The translations under genes were made by a program, and so were the position numbers. From assembly GCF_029960785.1 (NCBI RefSeq), contig NZ_JASBQE010000002.1, positions 248,001 through 312,000 of the forward strand: DNA of 64,000 nt, given 5' to 3'. This stretch comes from Polyangium sp. 15x6. GTDB lineage: Bacteria; Myxococcota_A; Polyangia; Polyangiales; Polyangiaceae. The notes beneath the pieces were generated by a model. It worked only from the letters and a program-made list of their open reading frames with translations. It was not told the origin of the DNA and made no database searches. Of the stretch, positions 60,230 through 64,000 are shown one piece after another; the stretch's first letter is position 1; every line of letters begins with the position of its first letter.

Positions 60230-62314
60230 CTAGACGACGGCCCCCGCCCGCTGGAGGAGCCGATCGCGCATCTTGAACACCTCGTTCGCCGCGATCATGT
60301 CGCCGCCCTCGCGAAACGCCTCGGCGGCGCGCTCGTAAAAGACCGCGGCCTCGCGCGGCAAGAAGACGCTGCGGGACGACGTCGCCGCATCCATCAGCTT
60401 TCGACCTGCCATGCACGGTTCGCCTGCGCCGCGCCACTGCTCGGCCACGAGGGCTGGGTCGGCGCCCAGCGATTCGAGCGCCACCGCCAGCCGGCGGCGC
60501 AGCAGCGCCTCGACGGGGCGCGGGAGCGTCGCGAGGACGGTCTCCCCGATGAGATCGTGGCTGAAGCCCATGCCATGCACGACGTGCGCGGCCGTGAGCT
60601 CTGCCCAGCAAGCGGCGGTCGCCGCGGCGCTGGCCTCGAGCGCGGCCGACGCGCTCGCGAGCGTGAAGTTCGAGCCGAGCAGCGCGAGCACGCGCGCCAT
60701 CTGCAACGCCGGCTCCGACAAGCGCGAGAGCGTGCCTTCGAGAATCACGCCGATGCGGCCGGGGGGCATGCGCGCGACTTCGGCGCGCGAGAGCGTGCCC
60801 GACGCGATCACGTGCTTCACGGTCTCGAGGACGAAGAGCGGATTGCCGCCCGCGTAGCTCGCGATCGCGTCGGCCATGTCGGCGATGCCGGGCACGTCGA
60901 GGCTCCCGAGCAGCTGCCGCACGCCGGCCGGCGGGAGCGGATCGAGCTCGATGTGGATCCCCAGGCCAAACGCCACGCCCTCGCGGATGGCCGCCATGAT
61001 CGCCTCGGGCAATTCGCCCGCGCGATAGCAGAGGACGGCGCGAAGCTTCACCGTCGGGTCCTGGAACAACTGCTCCATCACGTACTGCCCGGCCTCCGCC
61101 GTCGCGGCGTCCACGAACTGGATATCGTCGAAGCCGAACGCGTCGTAACCTTCGCGCGCTGCGAGGCGATGCGCTTCGACCTTGGCCTGGAGCATGCGTA
61201 ACTTGTCCGCCTCGCTCTCCATCGGCCCCGGCGCCTGCCCCAGCGCCGGCACGATCCGCGCGAGCTCGGCGCGCGCCCAGGGAGCGAGCTTCGCCGCGTC
61301 GATCTTCACCATCATCTCGCTGTACACACGTGCGTGCGTCCCGTAGGGCACGGCGCGGTCGCCGGGGCGGGCCGTGAAGAAGAACGGCCTCGCCACTGCG
61401 TTGAGGAAATCGTGCATGAGCCGGCTCTTGCCGATGCCGGGCGGGCCGCCGATGATGATGGCTTGGCCGGCGGCCCAAGCCGCCTCCATCCGCGCCCACA
61501 CCTCCTCGCGGCCCACGAGCTCCGGAGGCCGGAGCACGGAGAGGGGGATCGCTCTCGCCGGCGACGCGGACCTCGGCCCCCGTTGCTCGGCGGATCGCGC
61601 GATCTCGCGGGCGAGCTCGGTCGTGGCGCGCGAAGGCTCGATGCCGAGGTCCCGCCCGAGCATCGTGCGCAGGCGCTGGAAGGCCGCGAGCGCTTCGCCA
61701 CGATCTCCCGCGGCATAGAGCAGGCGCATCCGCTGCCGGTGCGCGTCCTCCGAACACGGTTCGAGCTCCACGGCGCGCGCCGCGAGCGCGAGCGCGTCGG
61801 CCAGACGACCGCTTCGCTCGTGCTCGTCGATCGCGGCGGTGATCGCTTGACGTCGCGCGGCGTCCACGTTCGCTCGCGCGCTGTGCAGCCACTCGTCGAA
61901 CAGCGATGCGTCGTCGAACTCGAGCTGACCGAGCAGCCGGCCCAAAGGCAGCTCGGCGGCGCGCGCCGCGAGCTCCGTGCGGCGCGCGCCTCGCAGCGCG
62001 CTCACGTCCGCGTCCACGGAGGCTGCCAGAGCCAGCGGATCGGCGCCGCTCACGAGCACGTCGCCGGTCGCCATCTTCAGCCGCCGGAGGAGTTGCCGCA
62101 GGTTGGCCCGCGCCGTCGCCTCGGGCGAGTCGGACCACAACAGCCCGGCGAGCCTCGACTTCGGCGTCTCCCCCTCGACCGCCAGGTAGGCAAGGAGCCC
62201 GAACGCCTTCTTTTCGAGCCTCACCGGGCCGTTGGGGCCGACGAGTCGGACCTCGCCCAGCACGAAGAGACGCCAATCGATGATCACTTTTGTGGAACTG
62301 CCCTGAGAGTGCAC
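60230..62314 (-). CDS. SARP/BTAD-type transcriptional regulator with ATPase domain
   Basis: The 694-residue protein starts at GTG 62314 (CAGGTGA upstream); GTG 62287 is an alternative. The N-terminus is an OmpR-like winged helix (LFVLGEVRLVGPNGPVRL, KAFGLLAYLAVEG). A BTAD domain of helical repeats (about 95-240) follows, as in SARP activators. Residues from about 270 form an AAA/STAND ATPase with Walker A GGPPGIGKS near 289. The C-terminus is helical. Such regulators bind paired heptamers and often control secondary metabolism or adjacent genes. Heptamer repeats lie in the divergent gap next to it. Confidence 0.88.
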   Translation of the reverse strand: MHSQGSSTKVIIDWRLFVLGEVRLVGPNGPVRLEKKAFGLLAYLAVEGETPKSRLAGLLWSDSPEATARANLRQLLRRLKMATGDVLVSGADPLALAASVDADVSALRGARRTELAARAAELPLGRLLGQLEFDDASLFDEWLHSARANVDAARRQAITAAIDEHERSGRLADALALAARAVELEPCSEDAHRQRMRLLYAAGDRGEALAAFQRLRTMLGRDLGIEPSRATTELAREIARSAEQRGPRSASPARAIPLSVLRPPELVGREEVWARMEAAWAAGQAIIIGGPPGIGKSRLMHDFLNAVARPFFFTARPGDRAVPYGTHARVYSEMMVKIDAAKLAPWARAELARIVPALGQAPGPMESEADKLRMLQAKVEAHRLAAREGYDAFGFDDIQFVDAATAEAGQYVMEQLFQDPTVKLRAVLCYRAGELPEAIMAAIREGVAFGLGIHIELDPLPPAGVRQLLGSLDVPGIADMADAIASYAGGNPLFVLETVKHVIASGTLSRAEVARMPPGRIGVILEGTLSRLSEPALQMARVLALLGSNFTLASASAALEASAAATAACWAELTAAHVVHGMGFSHDLIGETVLATLPRPVEALLRRRLAVALESLGADPALVAEQWRGAGEPCMAGRKLMDAATSSRSVFLPREAAVFYERAAEAFREGGDMIAANEVFKMRDRLLQRAGAVV

Positions 62315-62641
62315 GTGGCGCTGTCACCTGGGATGCCTCCAGCGCGTCGCGACGGGAGGCGGGGGCGATTTAAGGATGCGGTGCCGAGTCTAGCCCCACC
62401 TTTCGTCAGGCCGCCACCATCGAGCAGCAACCCGCGATACAAGTCGGTGTCGGGCGAGTTGCTCGCGGTCACGCTGCGCGCTTCCGTGAGGGACCGAGCC
62501 ATCGGCGCGAAAGCGCGACGGAAATCTGCTCGCCTCCCCCTGTCACGCTTCAGTCACGCCCCCGGTCCCAAGCTCCCGTTCGACTTGGCCCGCCGAGACC
62601 TCCGACGTCGCGGCGCATGGCCTCACGGGGAGCTTGCACGT
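62315..62641. other. 327-bp divergent regulatory gap
   Basis: No gene is supported here. The gap lies between the SARP-type regulator and the cysteine-rich lipoprotein gene. It contains three copies of GTCACGC and should hold the promoters of both genes. It is slightly less GC-rich than the coding DNA. Confidence 0.55.
62542..62559 (+). promoter_or_regulatory. Paired heptamer GTCACGC, SARP-type operator
   Basis: GTCACGC occurs at 62542-62548 and 62553-62559, separated by 4 bp, giving an 11-bp period. This is the spacing known for SARP binding sites. A third copy lies at 62468-62474. The pair is about 83 bp upstream of the lipoprotein start. Confidence 0.5.
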
Positions 62642-64000
62642 ATGAAACCGCACATCGATTCCAAGCGTTCCTTCTCGGTGCTCTCGGCCATCTTCGGGAC
62701 GGCTCGCAAATCGGTCGCGCCTTCGGATGGCATCGTGGGCGGGGATCCGCTGCGCGCAGCGGGATCCCTCGGCTCGATGTCTCCCCCTCCCCGGAGAGGC
62801 TCGCACCGGGGCGCGCTCGGCGTCGTGGCGGCCTTGGTCGTGGGGGGGCTTGTCGCCGCCGCGTGTGGCGCCGCGCCCGAAGACGCTCCGCTCGAAGACG
62901 AAAACGTCGACTCGTACAGCGCTGCCGCCACCTGCGAGACTTGCGAACCACCCCCCGAGGATCCCCCCCCGACCTGCACTATCTCGTGTGCGGGCAAGCC
63001 GTGCGGGGCAGCCAACGGCTGCGGCGGCAAGTGCGGCACCGGCTCCTGCCCGGCGGGCACGACCTGCGGCGGCGGCGGCGTGTACGCCCAGTGTGGGTGT
63101 ACGCCCCAGTGTTCGGGCAAGGCGTGCGGGGCGCCCGACGGCTGCGGCGGCGCGTGCACCGTCGGCACGTGTCCCTATGGGCAGGGGTGCGGCGCGGCGG
63201 GCGTGCCGGGCCAGTGTTGGACGCTGCCGGTGGGGCAGGGGGTCGAGTGCTTCGTGTTCAACGATGGCTACACCAACGTGGCCGGGCCGACGCAGGCGCT
63301 CACCTTCAAAGACGACGAGGGCCTGGTGTGCATGCCCGACGGCACCCCGGGCGGCACCTGCCGCAAGTGGTTCGGCCGCTGCCGCACCACCGACCCGAGC
63401 CACACGCCGGTGCTCTTCTCGGTCTTCAACGACGGCAGGGCCGACATGTCGGGCCCGTCGGATGCGGTGTACGTGCCGTCGCACCACAGGGCGTGCGTGC
63501 CCGACGGCTCCCCGGGCGGCTTCTGCCGCGAATGGTTCGGCGCCGCGAAGCTGCCTGACGGGCGTCCGGTCGAGTGCAAGCTGTTCGATGACGGCGGCGC
63601 GCAGAAGACGAAATACACGGACGACGATATGTTCGTGAACGGCCTTCCGGAGGTGTCCTTCGAAAACGGCACGCGTCGCAAATGGTTCGGCGAGTGCATG
63701 GTGGCCGGCTGCGGCGACGGCGTGTGCAACAACGGCGAGACGTCGTGGACCTGCTCCGACTGCACATGCGGCGATGGGGTCTGCAACGGCAGCGAGAGGT
63801 GTAGCACGTGTTCGAAGGACTGCGGCTCGTGCTGCGGCAACGGCGTTTGCGACAACAACGAGACGTGCAGCTCGTGCTCGCAAGATTGTGGCTCGTGCTG
63901 CGGCAACGGCGTCTGCGACAACAACGAGACGTGCAGCTCGTGCTCGAAAGACTGCGGCGAGTGCCCCCCGCAGACGTGCTCGGGGCAGACGGCCGGGTCG
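62642..64000 (+). CDS. Cysteine-rich lipoprotein, C-terminus off window
   Basis: The frame starts at ATG 62642 after GGGGAG, or at ATG 62777, which would give a more standard lipoprotein signal. The hydrophobic segment ends in VAAAC. Cys-rich repeats with CxxC and GxxC patterns follow, then a domain with WFGxC repeats (KWFGRC, EWFGAA, KWFGEC). Near the edge come CGNGVCDNNETCSSC repeats, also found in myxobacterial surface proteins. At least 453 residues are visible with no stop. It is divergent from the SARP-type regulator, which may control it. Confidence 0.82.
   Translation, partial: MKPHIDSKRSFSVLSAIFGTARKSVAPSDGIVGGDPLRAAGSLGSMSPPPRRGSHRGALGVVAALVVGGLVAAACGAAPEDAPLEDENVDSYSAAATCETCEPPPEDPPPTCTISCAGKPCGAANGCGGKCGTGSCPAGTTCGGGGVYAQCGCTPQCSGKACGAPDGCGGACTVGTCPYGQGCGAAGVPGQCWTLPVGQGVECFVFNDGYTNVAGPTQALTFKDDEGLVCMPDGTPGGTCRKWFGRCRTTDPSHTPVLFSVFNDGRADMSGPSDAVYVPSHHRACVPDGSPGGFCREWFGAAKLPDGRPVECKLFDDGGAQKTKYTDDDMFVNGLPEVSFENGTRRKWFGECMVAGCGDGVCNNGETSWTCSDCTCGDGVCNGSERCSTCSKDCGSCCGNGVCDNNETCSSCSQDCGSCCGNGVCDNNETCSSCSKDCGECPPQTCSGQTAGS
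63831..63960 (+). repeat. Two 66-bp repeats in the cysteine-rich gene
   Basis: Two nearly identical 66-bp units encode a 22-residue CCGNGVCDNNETCSSC-type repeat. They are in frame and suggest recent duplication; more may lie beyond the edge. Confidence 0.8.

Overview
The window is GC-rich DNA from a soil myxobacterium, most likely of the Polyangium/Sorangium branch (inference). The signs are a traA-traB pair for outer-membrane exchange with a MYXO-CTERM-like tail, several large Ser/Thr kinases, many lipoproteins, cysteine-rich and beta-propeller surface proteins, and a SARP-type regulator. I saw no tRNA or rRNA gene, no true CRISPR array and no prophage block.

Layout. 0-8.5 kb: an unknown gene cut by the left edge, a C2-like lipoprotein, a kinase with its catalytic domain at the C-terminus, then a KaiC-like ATPase, a receiver protein and a histidine kinase. 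9-16.5 kb: a TPR lipoprotein, small unknown genes and a DUF2339/DUF3999-type giant membrane protein. 16.6-24.8 kb: a kinase/AAA/TPR regulator, then a likely operon of STAS-like protein, terpene synthase and acyl-CoA dehydrogenase. 24.9-28.9 kb: traAB, closed by a strong hairpin. 29-40 kb: housekeeping and metabolic genes (serA, an FAD-linked oxidase, a DapDC-like decarboxylase, two methyltransferases including a Dam-type enzyme, phosphatidylserine synthase, gamma-glutamyltransferase). 40-50.8 kb: envelope and secreted proteins (beta-helix lipoprotein, histidine kinase, L,D-transpeptidase with an S51 peptidase, prolyl oligopeptidase, SBBP propeller). 51.4-59.2 kb: the most unusual part. It holds a 43-bp tandem-repeat array and two modular giant proteins that share a trypsin-like protease core and carry different outer modules (metallo-beta-lactamase plus peptidoglycan-binding, or GH19 lytic). 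A 244-residue protein with a hydrophobic tail and an IS21 remnant lie between them. 59.4-64 kb: a lipoprotein, a SARP/AAA regulator and a cysteine-rich lipoprotein that runs off the right edge.

Across the whole window the gaps between genes carry a dispersed palindromic element of about 280-330 bp (five full copies, three half copies, one scrap). It is built from two opposed half-units, each with a 12- to 14-bp hairpin stem ending in ...CTGCGC or a compensated variant. Stem changes between copies are compensated on the other arm. I know of no named family that matches it.
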